DNA from: Anomaloglossus baeobatrachus
Taxonomy: Eukaryota; Chordata; Amphibia; Anura; Aromobatidae
Length of the DNA: 64,000 nucleotides
Assembly (NCBI RefSeq): GCF_048569485.1
Contig: NC_134354.1
Span: 511,823,280-511,887,279 of the forward strand
Reading direction: 5' to 3'
How positions within the stretch are numbered: the first letter of the stretch is position 1; each line of letters begins with the position of its first letter. Positions 20,534-31,300 of the stretch are shown here, piece by piece. Under the pieces are notes generated by a model. The model was given only the letters and a program-made list of their open reading frames with translations. It had not been told where the DNA came from and ran no database searches. Both the position numbers and the translations under genes were made by a program.

Positions 20534-23498
20534 GGCATACAGGCAACATGACAAGGTAGAGGGTAGGAGTGAAAGGGTTAAAGAGTTTGGAAGGGGTCAT
20601 GGCTAGATACATGGATTGGTGGATGAGCCAGGAATTTGATTGGTTAAGGGGAAGGATTGGCTTATGGGGGCAATATAAGGTGAGTGATTACAAATTTACC
20701 TCCTGTTGGATCCAGCAGGAAGTGACAGCATCAGCAGCAGATGAAGCAGCAGGAGCCATGTTGGATATTGTGGCCTTGATAGAGAAGGTGAGGGCTGTGA
20801 CTGCATTCCATGGTGCCGAGTTCATGCAGGAGCAGCTGCGTACAGTCTGCTCAGCTCCTCCAGGAGCAGTGTCAGTTCCTTCCACCTCCTCATTGCACAC
20901 TCGGCTGTCATAGCCGCCAGAGCGCTATTCACCAGAGGGAAGTGGAGGCACTCGGTGGCGATATAGGAGAAGCTTCGGGGGAAACTCTTGGACAGGAGCA
21001 ACAAAGTACATATCCTGCTTCTCCTCAGGTTTCCAGGAGTAATCCTCACCAACCTTGTGGCCTTCCAGATGTGGGTGTAGCCAAGTTACGGCCTACTTCT
21101 AGCCACAGTCTTCTTTTTCCTGGATCAGTCCTGCTTTGGTCCCTAGTAATGTGCTGGACAGTGGTCACACCCAGCTTTGCAGAAATGGAAAGCAGCCCTC
21201 CCGCAGTTGGCAGTGGGGCTGTGATTTTCAGACATACCATGTGAGAATGCAGCGTCTCAAGAAGCAGTGAGCCCAGTTGTGGCCTGCAGTGGATTCTTTT
21301 GACAGCCAGCAGGAAAGAGGAAAAGCACTGCGTTGATTGGGGTTCAGAGCATTGTGACCGGGGAGGTTCCATGTGGGCCTGTTGATGATGCCAGGTCCCC
21401 TGTATCCAGTGGTCAAGATGGAGAGTTATCTCCAGGAGTATCGGCCGATGAACAAGTGTCAGCCTGCTGAGCACAATAGAATGGTTAATGGTTTGCCTGT
21501 TGTGAAAATGTTTTCTAGTGATAGTGGGGTTACGAATATGGGGGTAGCTTTAAGGGATAGTCATGGCCCTTACATAAGGTGTTCAGATTTGTGGGGTTAG
21601 TTATTTGGTTTGTTGCAGGGTTTGTTGGCAGAGTGGTCATGGTCCGGTATTTTGTAATCTCCCATAGGAGCATGGGTACCCCCGACATGGGAAGGATTGG
21701 TGGTTGAGCAGGCTGTGATTGTTTTTCTTGAAGCCCTTAGTGTTCATTAGGAGGGGAGTACTATGGGAATGTTTACAGAAAGAAGAGTGCTAAGGAAAAG
21801 GAGAAGGAGGATGAGGTAGTGCAGTTAGACGATCGGGCTAGGCGTGAGGTTTATGTTTGTTTTGAGGGTCCTTTAGGGCTGCATTTGAAGCAGAAGGTTA
21901 AAGATAAGATTTCAAAAGCATAGTATGTGGGATTATTTTCATAATTCCTCTGGAGAAATTTAATTTCGATAATGTAAAGCGTAGCTATTCAAAAAAAGGA
22001 GGAGAATGGAAAATGTATGTATCTATAATTCCGAAGACGTTTGGCAATTGTAATGGGGGAAAAAGAACCGAGCATTGTTCAGCTCTTTTGGTTATATGGA
22101 TGCGATGAGGCTTACAGAGTGTATAGGGGTGTGGCTTGGCATAGGTATGATGAACAGTTTAGACAGCATAAGGCCAGGAGGTCGGCATGAGGTGTGACCA
22201 TACGCACATATCCTTGTGGATGTGCCTGAGGACATTGCCTGCTTCATAGCCCTTTTGAGGGTTTGTGGCTCAGAAAACGGATCCTCAGCATTTCAAAGAA
22301 AAGGGTTTTGTTGGCAATTAAATGAGGGACAATGCAAATTTGGGGCATCGGGGAAGTTCAAATACAAGTGTTTCGGTTGTGGGGGGAGTCACAGCTTGTA
22401 CAAGTGTTTTAAGCAAACAAAAGGAAAGTCAGGTGAGGGTTTTGAAAAAGGGAGGACTCTGATGAAGGTTACAGTGATGCTCCCCTTTTTAACTAGGTAT
22501 TCAAATTTAGAAGTGGCGCTTCTAATTCAGTCTGGATTTTCGGAGGATTTCAGGATCCCATTTCATTTTCATGCTCTACTTTTTATGTCAGGTAATTTGA
22601 GCTCAGCAAGGCAATATCTGAAGGTAGTGAAGAAATTTGCCAAGGAAGTAGAACTTGGGCATATGGCGGGTTCTTTTCTGAACCTCTCATGGCCCAATTT
22701 GAGGCTGTCCCTTTTAGGTGTGTTTCCAAAGCGAGAACAGTTTAGGCTTATGCATCATTTTTCTTACCCAGTCGGTGAGTCTGTGAATGACGGCATTGAT
22801 CTGGAACTGTCTTCCTTATCACGTGTCATTTGATAGAGCAGTGAATTTAGTGATATCGAATGGGAAAGGAGCTTTGATGGCAAAGTTAGACATTGAAGTA
22901 GCATTCCGTTTTCTTCCAGTGCACCATGAAAGTTTTCACTTGTTGGGTTGTATGTGGAATGGTGAGTTTTAGATGTAGATTGTTGCTTACCAATGAGTTG
23001 TTCTTCTTTCTCTTGTTTATACATTGAGGCCTTTAGTTTATTTGTTGAGGGGGTGATGCAGGACATTTCTGGAATCCCAACTGTAATTCTTTACTTGGAC
23101 AATTTTTTTTTTCCAATTTAAAAGTTTTATTGAGTTTATAATAAGAAAATAAAGAAAATATACATCCATGCTTTGACAAATGAAATAGATCAAAGGTCTA
23201 AACGACACAACACCATCGTAGACCTGAAGGCAGAATGTAAATGATTAACATAGTACATGGGAATTCAATTGAAACCATGAGAGAAATAAAAAGAAATAAT
23301 GAAACAGAAAGGGAAGGTGAAGAAGAGCAGCAGTCATGATATTTAGAGAAGGAGGGATAAGACAGCAAAAGAAGAAGAGATAGAGGAAGAAAAAGTGTGT
23401 CGGCCGGGTCTGATACATAGTCCGTTGGACCAAAATATGTCGGATGGGAGGAGTATGATAACAAGGGGAAAAGGGCCAGAGTACCCAGACACCGGAGA

Positions 23499-26400
23499 TT
23501 AAATTAGGTCAAGAAATTTTCCACCAGACAGGAATGATTCCCACTGAAACCATTTAGTGGCCATCCCTACTGTCTGTCCACGTGACTGGGCCATCACCAT
23601 CTCCATACGGTGAATCACATTCACTTCCAATACCCACTCATCTAACGTGGGGGGAGCAGGGTCCTTCCAACGCCTCGGGATCACCGTCTTGGCTGCCTGA
23701 AGGAGGTGACCCAGGAGGGATTTTTTGTAGATCTTTTCTGGTACATTAAAGATGTACAATAAGACTGCCTCTGGACGACCAGGGACTGTGATCCCGGTGA
23801 CCTCCCGTATGGCTATTAGTACTTTGTTCCAAAAGACCGCTAGGCTCGGGCAATACCACCAGATGTGGGACATGGTGCCCCCCTGCGCTCCACAACGCCA
23901 GCAGGTATCAGGTACTTCTGGACACCAAGCATGCAAAAATGCTGGGACCCTGTACCACCTGGAAAGTATTTTATAACTAGTTTCTTGCATCCTGGTGGCA
24001 ACCACGGACCTGTGTGTCAGACGGAAACAGCGCTCCCACTGATCCCCCCCGAACGTCTGATTGAGCTCCTCCTCCCAAGCCGTACAAAAGCGGGGAAGAG
24101 ATACCTCTGTCGCGCTTGTCATGAGTTTGTACACTTTTGATATTGCATGACGTGTATCGGAGGAAACCGCGCAGAGGTTTTCAAAACATGTCGGAAGCGA
24201 GGGATGGGCCATAACACTGTCTTGTGAGGTTATAAAATGTTTAAGTTGACCGTATTCAAAATGGAACCGCAATTTAAAAGTATGATTCTCTACAATCTTC
24301 AAGAGTGGTAGGAGGGAACCCTCCGGGGCTACCTGGTTCAGTCTCAAAGGGTTTTGTTTTGAGCTGCCCAGAAAGTTGTTGGATGATGCCCCTGGTATAA
24401 ACTCTGGGTTATCCGTTAGGGGCATGAGGGGACCCCTGGGCTGGATCAGGCGATCGCGAAGTGGTGTAGCGTGTATAGATTTCAGTGTTTGTTTGGTGCT
24501 ATAAGACATGTTAATCTTATGTTTAGTAAGGAGTGGCCAGGTCCACGGCAGGGTCGGCACTGATAAAGGGCATAGATCCTGTGCCAGACTAACCCAAAGC
24601 TTGGAACTAGAGTTATGTAACAGGTCTAAAACTCTGGCGTAAGCGGTTGCCAGATAATACCGCCTACAGTCGGGCAACCCTGCCCCACCCGCGTTCTTGG
24701 TCCTAGTCAGGACGCTACTCCTTAGACGGGCGCGTTTCTTCGACCAAACAAATTGATTGAATAAGCGCTGTATCCTGGCCCAATATGCCGCCGGAACATA
24801 AACCGGGACCGTTTGTATCAAATATAACAGTCTTGGCAGGGCCGTCATCCGGAGAGCACTAATCCTGCCGAACCAAGAAAGAGTACCCCTTTGCCAGGAA
24901 ACTAAGTCTCCCTCAAGTTTTGACAGAAAATTTTGATAATTCAGTGCGAAGAGCCTGGTCAGATCGGATGGGATATGAATGCCCAAGTAACCAATACTGC
25001 CGTGGGGTGGCCATCTAAAGGGGAAATTTGGTTTTATAGCATCTATAGTTGTTTGAGGCAAGGAAATATTTAGGGCCTCTGATTTTTCAAAATTGATTTT
25101 GAAGTTGGACCACCTGCTAAAGCGGTTTAGTTCCAACATTAGTGACGGGAGAGATTTAAGGGGATTGCACAGATAAACGAGGAGATCGTCGGCAAAAGCG
25201 GCACACTTATGCTCCCAATTGGCGATATTGATTCCCTGTATATCTGGATTATTCCTAATGGCGGATAGCAAATGTTCCATGACCAGGATGTACAACAAAG
25301 GTGACAGAGGACACCCCTGTCGGGTCCCATTATGGATGGAGAAGGGTCTCGGCAGAGTGCCATTGATCTTAAGGTGTGCCGTCGGAGAATGGTATAAGGC
25401 CATAATCCTGGACGAGAACACCGGCCCCAAGCCTATATGCTCCAGTGTCTGAGAAAGTGACTGCCAGGAGACTCTGTCGAAAGCCTTCTCAGCATCCAGA
25501 GACAACAACATCAGGGAAAGCTTTTTGGTGTGTGCATGATGGATCAGGTCCAGGGTCTTTATGGTGTTATCCCTTGCCTCCCTACCCGGGACAAAACCGA
25601 CCTGATCCAAATGAATCAGGTCAGGCAGCAGAGGGCTAAGTCTGTTTGCCAGGAGCTTGGCATAAATTTTTAAATCTACGTTAAGGAGAGATATAGGTCT
25701 AAAGCTACTACACGCCGTGGGGTCTTTTCCAGTCTTAAGGAGTAGAGAAATATGGGCCGTGGTGGAGTGGGGTGGGAAAGGGACTAAATCTGAAATCGAG
25801 TTAAAGGAGAGAAGCATTAAGGGTGCTAGCTGTTCTGAAAAGGATTTGTAAAACTTGGCGGGAAACCCGTCGGGACCAGGGCTCTTGTTGCCAGGTGTGT
25901 CGCGGATCACCGCCAATAAATCCTCCAATGAAAAAGGACTCTCCAGGTCTTCAACTACAGAGCTGTCGAGTTGCCTAAATGGCGAGGGCATGGGGGGGCG
26001 CCCCTCACCTAACTCAGGAGGTCTAACAGGTAAATTGTATAGTCTAGAATAAAAGTCGTGGAAAGTATTTGAGATGTCGGGGGTGGCATAAAGTAGTTCA
26101 TCATGTGAGTTCTTGATGCATGGAATGAGAGTATGAGCTCTCCTTTCTCTCAGCGCATTGGCCAGCAGTCTGCCTGGCTTATCCCCAAACTCATAAAACC
26201 TCCCCTTACCCACCTGTAATAGTCGTTTATAAGAAGAGTCCAGCAGCTTTTTAACCTCAATCCTAGCGTGTAATAGGGCCTGTAGAATAGGGGCCGATAA
26301 GGCACGTTTGTGGATGAGCTCCAGTTCAGAAACCCTATGAAGAGCTTTTACTATGTCTTGGGCCCTTTCTTTTTTAATGCGGGACCCATGTTTAATAAAA

Positions 26401-27290
26401 ATGCCTCGTAGAACGCACTTCAATGCTTCCCACTTATAGGTGGGGGCAGTGTCGTCCACTGAGTGATCCTCTATGAACCTAGTAATAGAGGTCTGAACAT
26501 CCGTAACACAGAGCTCATCCAGCAGCAACGACTCGTTCAGCCGCCATGACTCTCTAGGGGTCGAGAGAGAGGGAATTTCGATCGTACAATAGACCGGCGC
26601 GTGATCAGACCATAGTATGTTACCCATCCCGGTATGTCGTATCCAAGGGAGAGCATTATGCTGTAGAAATATATAGTCGATACGACTATATGAGTCCTGC
26701 GTGTGGGAATAGAAACTATAATCTCTGTCGGATGGGTGTTGTAGTCTCCAAGTATCGAACATTTGGATGCGAAATAAAGCTTTTTTGATACGTTTAATGG
26801 TAGAGTAAGCAATGCTGGATTTCCCCCTGGAGTTATCCAATGTGGGGTCCAGGGTGACATTAAGGTCGCCGCATAAAATTACGGTACCTTGTATCAAAGG
26901 GATCGCAACGTCTACCAGCCGTGCAACAAAGCTATGCTGCCTTAAATTTGGGGCGTATGCATTGATTATTGTAAGTGTTTGGTCCCCCACCTTCAGTGAC
27001 AGGATAATATATCTTCCAAGGCTATCCGTCGTGCACTTTAAGATTTGATGGGGAAGGGATTTATGAATGGCTATCGCTACACCTTTAGAACGGGAGTCCG
27101 GATTATCTGAGGTTACCCATGTCTGATAGTATTTATTCTTGAGGGTTGGGGAGTGTCCCTGTTTGAAATGGGTCTCCTGGAAACATACTATTCTCACCTT
27201 TCGTTTATGAAGGTGGTAAAGTATCTGCGACCTTTTCTCCGGGACATTGAGGCCTTTGGCGTTGAGAGAAGCTATGGTGAGGTCCGCCAT
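23499..27290 (-). CDS. L1 ORF2: endonuclease and reverse transcriptase
   Basis: This 1263-residue open frame has no internal stop. Residues 1-235 form the apurinic-type endonuclease (SLNAKGLNVPEKR at the start, QETHF near 38, SDHAPVYC near 228), which nicks target DNA. From about residue 430 to 780 is the reverse transcriptase: GPDGFPAKFYK, FRPISLLN near 528, LDAEKAFDRVSW near 600, and the catalytic AFADDLLVY near 700. The C-terminal part holds a cysteine cluster, CWRCGAQGGTMSHIWWYC near 1130, typical of L1 ORF2. The length fits vertebrate L1. All catalytic motifs are present, so enzyme activity is plausible. The frame lies downstream of ORF1, separated by about 380 bases, and would be translated from the same RNA. 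Confidence 0.93.
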   Translation of the reverse strand: MADLTIASLNAKGLNVPEKRSQILYHLHKRKVRIVCFQETHFKQGHSPTLKNKYYQTWVTSDNPDSRSKGVAIAIHKSLPHQILKCTTDSLGRYIILSLKVGDQTLTIINAYAPNLRQHSFVARLVDVAIPLIQGTVILCGDLNVTLDPTLDNSRGKSSIAYSTIKRIKKALFRIQMFDTWRLQHPSDRDYSFYSHTQDSYSRIDYIFLQHNALPWIRHTGMGNILWSDHAPVYCTIEIPSLSTPRESWRLNESLLLDELCVTDVQTSITRFIEDHSVDDTAPTYKWEALKCVLRGIFIKHGSRIKKERAQDIVKALHRVSELELIHKRALSAPILQALLHARIEVKKLLDSSYKRLLQVGKGRFYEFGDKPGRLLANALRERRAHTLIPCIKNSHDELLYATPDISNTFHDFYSRLYNLPVRPPELGEGRPPMPSPFRQLDSSVVEDLESPFSLEDLLAVIRDTPGNKSPGPDGFPAKFYKSFSEQLAPLMLLSFNSISDLVPFPPHSTTAHISLLLKTGKDPTACSSFRPISLLNVDLKIYAKLLANRLSPLLPDLIHLDQVGFVPGREARDNTIKTLDLIHHAHTKKLSLMLLSLDAEKAFDRVSWQSLSQTLEHIGLGPVFSSRIMALYHSPTAHLKINGTLPRPFSIHNGTRQGCPLSPLLYILVMEHLLSAIRNNPDIQGINIANWEHKCAAFADDLLVYLCNPLKSLPSLMLELNRFSRWSNFKINFEKSEALNISLPQTTIDAIKPNFPFRWPPHGSIGYLGIHIPSDLTRLFALNYQNFLSKLEGDLVSWQRGTLSWFGRISALRMTALPRLLYLIQTVPVYVPAAYWARIQRLFNQFVWSKKRARLRSSVLTRTKNAGGAGLPDCRRYYLATAYARVLDLLHNSSSKLWVSLAQDLCPLSVPTLPWTWPLLTKHKINMSYSTKQTLKSIHATPLRDRLIQPRGPLMPLTDNPEFIPGASSNNFLGSSKQNPLRLNQVAPEGSLLPLLKIVENHTFKLRFHFEYGQLKHFITSQDSVMAHPSLPTCFENLCAVSSDTRHAISKVYKLMTSATEVSLPRFCTAWEEELNQTFGGDQWERCFRLTHRSVVATRMQETSYKILSRWYRVPAFLHAWCPEVPDTCWRCGAQGGTMSHIWWYCPSLAVFWNKVLIAIREVTGITVPGRPEAVLLYIFNVPEKIYKKSLLGHLLQAAKTVIPRRWKDPAPPTLDEWVLEVNVIHRMEMVMAQSRGQTVGMATKWFQWESFLSGGKFLDLI

Positions 27291-27670
27291 CTATAGGGGA
27301 ATGAGACATTAGAAATATATGAAAAAAGAAATCGGGTGTGATCAGCCCGGCCGCCAAAGACAGAAAGAAGAAAAGTCTTGAGATTAGAAGAAGAATGTAG
27401 AAGGGAGAGGAAAAAAAATAACAGCAGGCATAAAAACCTTGCACAATAAACTAAGACCGAACAAACGTTCCTAGGGAACATATCCGCCATTACTCGGCAG
27501 GACAGGGGATCCCAACCTATTTGGGGAAAAAAGCTGTCAGACATAACCGAACAGAGCTCCATATATACTTGCAACAATAAAGTTAACCATAAACACTGGC
27601 AAAAGTATCAGATGTTTGTGCAATACGGGCGATAACTAGACTTGAGGTCAGAATGAAAAAGACCTTTATC

Positions 27671-29782
27671 TCAGGTAACGGAAAGTAATGCAGGACCTGG
27701 AGGCATGCACGACCTCCAAGCTTGTCTATGTCTGCTGCCGAGGGCGGCCCGATCTGCGGCCCCTATCTCCTCTAGGTGGCAGCCCTCTACTGGAATCACT
27801 ATGTAGGATCGGCCTGGTGGTGCTGCTTTTCCCCTAGGAACCCAAGGCTGTAGCAGCGTTGTAGGCCATTCTGAGATGGAAATGGTGGGAAGGCCAAGGT
27901 TCGCGACGAATGCCGGAAAGTCCTCAGGGGAACGTAAGATCCACCACCGTGAGTCCTTCTGTACCGATAGGGAGAAGGGGAATCCCCATCGGAACGGCAG
28001 GCCCTTCTCTTTTAAGACATCCAGAAGAGGCTTAAGGGTAGCATGCTGGGCCAGAGTGTGCCGCGAGAGGTCAGGCATTATGCGGATGGCTGAACCATTA
28101 TATGATAAGTTCTGTTTCCTCCGAGCGGCAAGCAAGATGGCCTCCTTGGCGGCAAAAAAATGCACCCTACATACAACATCTCTTGGCCGAGGGTCCTTTG
28201 GGTCTGGGGGACGTAGGGCCCGATGAGCTCTGTCAAGTTCAAGAGAAGCTCCTGGTGGTCTCTTTAGTAAGCTATTAAAGATTGAACAGAGAACTACAGG
28301 GATATCCGGGGCGGCAATGGACTCAGGCAATCCCCTAACCCGTAGATTGTTTCGTCTGTTTCTGTTCTCCAGATCATCTACATGCTGTTGGAGGGCAAAT
28401 AATTGTTTGGACTGGATCTTCACTGTCTCTTGGATAGATTGAATAGAGACCTGAGAATTTGATTGACGCTCATCAAGGGTATCTACCCTATGGGAGAGTG
28501 AGGAAAGTTCAGACCGCAATTGGGCGAATTCCTGTTTACATTCCGCCACTACTTGGTTGGCTAATGCTGCAATATCATTCTTGGTGGGCATCGCTTGTAA
28601 CAGCAAGCGCAAATCTGCTAAGGATGCCGGACGATCCTCACCCATCGGGGCATCAGTATGGGGTATGTTGGCATATGCCCGAAAAGAGTCCTGAAACGCC
28701 GGACCATATATCACTTTCTGAGTACCCTGGGGGTTAGTCATGCCTCCCCACGCTTGTGGCATTAATGCATGTTGGAGTGGGGGAGATCCCAGCACCTGTA
28801 GCCCACTATTCATGGGCATCAGAGTGCCCCTCCTTGATTCTTCACCTGGGCTCGCCAGGCTTTCTGCCCAGGAGGAACCTGTGGACCAGCTCTCTGAATG
28901 GGTGGGGGATGTCTCCCCCTGGGGAATTCCCCAGGATTCATTTGCAGCCACCAGGGGATTATATGGACCCTCTCCTTCCCCAATGCTCTCCAGGGGCCCT
29001 TTAATCTCTGGTAGGGGAGAGGTGCATGTAATACCACCGCAGTCTCTGGTTAGGGCTCCCCTTGCTGAGCCCTCACGCAGACCCAGCATCTGTGAACTGC
29101 AGGCAGGCAACTTATCAGGGTTAGCAGAGTGAAATGCAGCCGTTTTCAACCCCCCCTCCACAGCACCTGTGTGCAAGGATGGTGTGTTCATCTCCTCCGC
29201 TACACAACGCGGCGACATCTTCTCCCGTGCACGGGCCTGCAGTGGTGAGTCACCGCTTGTGCCAGGATGCACGTGCGCCCCGCTCTCCTCGGCCGCAGCT
29301 CCCAGCTTCCCATGTGCACCGACCACACGCGAGCTGTGTGAACTCACCGGATCCTGCAGCTTTGGAATGGGACGCGTAGCAGGTAAGGCACTGGCTGTGG
29401 GTGTCCTGACCTCCACTACTGAACCGCCGGTTTGTTCCCTCCGTGCGCGGCCGCCATCTTGAAATGGCGCCGCAGGCTTTGCTGTCTCTCTCAGCGTCGG
29501 GCTTCCCCTGTTAGCCACCGCAGTTATGGCTCCCGCTGTGGGTTCTTCTATGGCACGGGAACTCCCGGTCGCTGCTCCCATCTTCCGGGCTTCTGAAGGT
29601 GCCGTGATTTTAGGCAACGAGCCTGGTAAAGGGTCATGGTCTGCAGGCCTCAGCCCCCGTCCTGGCTGTGGTGCTGTCCCAGGCTCCCGGGAGCGGGTGA
29701 GGTAGGATCCAATATTGCTCTGGGATGAAGGTGGCCGCTTCATGGTGCTGGGCTTAGCCTTTTTGTTAGAGGATTTGCCCAT
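27671..29782 (-). CDS. L1 ORF1: RNA-binding chaperone with a long N-terminal extension
   Basis: This 703-residue open frame is long for an L1 ORF1, because the first 370 or so residues are a low-complexity Pro/Ser/Gly/Ala-rich region. From about residue 385 comes a predicted coiled coil (AALANQVVAECKQEFAQLRS, LSHRVDTLDERQ, heptad-like) that would trimerise. An RRM-like start at DDLENRNRRNNLRVRGLPES follows (about residue 475), with ELDRAHRAL and DVVCRVHFFAAKEAILLAAR. The C-terminal domain contains YNGSAIRIMPDLSRHTLAQ and WWILRSPEDFPAFVANLGL. This order (coiled coil, RRM, CTD) is that of L1 ORF1p, which coats L1 RNA. The start ATG at 29782 sits 90 bp from the 5' end and no upstream start competes in frame. 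Confidence 0.88.
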   Translation of the reverse strand: MGKSSNKKAKPSTMKRPPSSQSNIGSYLTRSREPGTAPQPGRGLRPADHDPLPGSLPKITAPSEARKMGAATGSSRAIEEPTAGAITAVANRGSPTLRETAKPAAPFQDGGRARREQTGGSVVEVRTPTASALPATRPIPKLQDPVSSHSSRVVGAHGKLGAAAEESGAHVHPGTSGDSPLQARAREKMSPRCVAEEMNTPSLHTGAVEGGLKTAAFHSANPDKLPACSSQMLGLREGSARGALTRDCGGITCTSPLPEIKGPLESIGEGEGPYNPLVAANESWGIPQGETSPTHSESWSTGSSWAESLASPGEESRRGTLMPMNSGLQVLGSPPLQHALMPQAWGGMTNPQGTQKVIYGPAFQDSFRAYANIPHTDAPMGEDRPASLADLRLLLQAMPTKNDIAALANQVVAECKQEFAQLRSELSSLSHRVDTLDERQSNSQVSIQSIQETVKIQSKQLFALQQHVDDLENRNRRNNLRVRGLPESIAAPDIPVVLCSIFNSLLKRPPGASLELDRAHRALRPPDPKDPRPRDVVCRVHFFAAKEAILLAARRKQNLSYNGSAIRIMPDLSRHTLAQHATLKPLLDVLKEKGLPFRWGFPFSLSVQKDSRWWILRSPEDFPAFVANLGLPTISISEWPTTLLQPWVPRGKAAPPGRSYIVIPVEGCHLEEIGAADRAALGSRHRQAWRSCMPPGPALLSVT

Positions 29783-30196
29783 TTTAGCAGTAAAAACCAG
29801 TTTTATGGGGGATTGCAGTGAGGAGCTCAGAGAGAAAGCGTCCTTACACAGTCATGTCCGGCTCCGCCCCCCGGACAATTTTTTTCTGTGTAGGCTCTTC
29901 TGGTTTGGTGTTTTGTTCAAACTTGTTGCTCACTTGGGAAAAGACAGCGGCAGAGTTTGGATTCCCTTTATCCCCAGGAAAGCCTGAAGGCCCAGCTACG
30001 GTTATGCGTTTTCTAGGAATTGAGATTTATTCAGTGGCAATGGAATGTAGACTCCCGGTGGATAAGATTTGATGCTTACAGTGGCTGCGCTAAGGTGGGC
30101 TAAGAAAGTTCGATTTAGGCCCTGTGCGCACTTGCCGTTTTTTGCCGCGGATTTCCTGCGGTTTTGCTGCATGTTTCGCTGCATGTTATGTTCATA

Positions 30197-31300
30197 AATG
30201 TAAATAGCTGAATCAAGTGGTGTGAAAGGTAACAAAAAGACCTAAAATATAACTTTTAATAATATGCGTATAAAAAGTGAAGAAAAAATTCACTAGAAAG
30301 TTAAAAACAGACACATAATTGGCATCAATATCCCTAGTGCTAGAACAATGGGTAGCTAGAGTAAGCCCAATATACCTCAGTGTCCTATATGGACTGAAAG
30401 TGGTAGATTCAAACCCACTTAATCAGCCTTCACATAGAAGGTACAATATAGAATGGGCTAAGCATGCAAACACACCTACCTCACACCAAACCAATGGGGT
30501 TGGGATACAAAACAGGTGTACAGCTAGCTAACCCGTAAATGGACACAAGGAACTGGGCACAATACAAAAATCCCCAACTAGTAGGGAATGGCCTTACCAG
30601 TTCCTGTAGAAAGACACGGGGCTAAACGGCATGAGGTTGGGGCCCTCTGGGGAACTGTCACCCAGCTCTTCAAATCCCATAAAGAGGCCCAGCAGGTAAC
30701 CACCTCAATATGAACAAAAGAAACACTTCCAATGCGTTTCATGTGGTACAATCTTCAGGGGGAGTCCAAATGAGTAGTGAAGGGTACTGCCTGCATACAT
30801 CTCATATGGCAGTAACGTCATGCCCAAAATCACGCCACAATCGCGTGCCACGACCTAGAATTTCAAATGTGCCGCGCTAGGAGGATTTTTGTATTGTGCC
30901 CAGTTCCTTGTGTCCATTTACGGGTTAGCTAGCTGTACACCTGAATTGTATCCCACCCCATTGGTTTGGTGTGAGGTAGGTGTGTTTGCATGCTTAGCCC
31001 ATTCTATATTGTACCGTCTATGTGAAGGCTGATTAAGTGGGTTTGAATCTACCACTTTCAGTCCATATAGGACACTGAGGTATATTGGGCTTACTCTAGC
31101 TACCCATTGATTCTAGCACTAGGGCTATTGATGCCAATTATGTGCCTGTTTTTAACTTTCTAGTGAATTTTTTCTTCACTTTTTATACGCATATTAATAA
31201 AAGTTATATTTTAGGTCTTTTTGTTACCTTTCACATCACTTGATTCAGCTATTTACATTTGTGAGTACTGTGGATCTCTTCTGGTATCTTGCTATTTTTG
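30197..31300. mobile_element. Inverted-repeat insertion, possibly Penelope-like
   Basis: The 14-bp direct repeat ATGTTATGTTCATA flanks it at 30183-30196 and 31301-31314. Two arms of about 370 bp (30197-30570 and 30893-31262) are inverted copies of each other, with a few percent difference and a 320-bp centre. The long target duplication excludes Harbinger, hAT and Tc1 and suggests target-primed insertion. Penelope-like elements often carry inverted terminal blocks and hammerhead ribozymes, and the centre has a hammerhead-like core on the minus strand. A foldback transposon is the alternative. No open frame is present. Confidence 0.5.
30728..30766 (-). ncRNA. Hammerhead-ribozyme-like core, degenerate
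   Basis: Read on the minus strand, CCCCCTGAAGA (matching CUGANGA) is followed by TTGTACCACAT, which can close a 3-bp TGT/ACA stem II, and then by GAAACGCATT, matching the conserved GAAAC. This is the arrangement of the short hammerheads known from Penelope-like elements in frogs. The flanking stem I partners do not pair well, so it is probably inactive or a relic. Confidence 0.3.

Larger units (their letters stand above)
23111..29872 (-). mobile_element. Full-length L1-clade LINE with both ORFs open
   Basis: The element is 6.76 kb on the minus strand. Its 3' end at the left has AATAAAAC-type sequence and a short A tail, seen as a T run at 23103-23110. Its 5' end at 29872 starts GGGGGGCGGAGCCGGACATG. 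The 13-bp direct repeat GGACAATTTTTTT flanks it (from 23097 and from 29873), and excising one copy rejoins the reverse transcriptase frame of the host retroelement at a YLDNFF-like motif. Order: 5' leader (29783-29872), ORF1, 380-bp spacer, ORF2, 3' tail. The uninterrupted ORFs and perfect duplication indicate a young copy. Confidence 0.92.
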
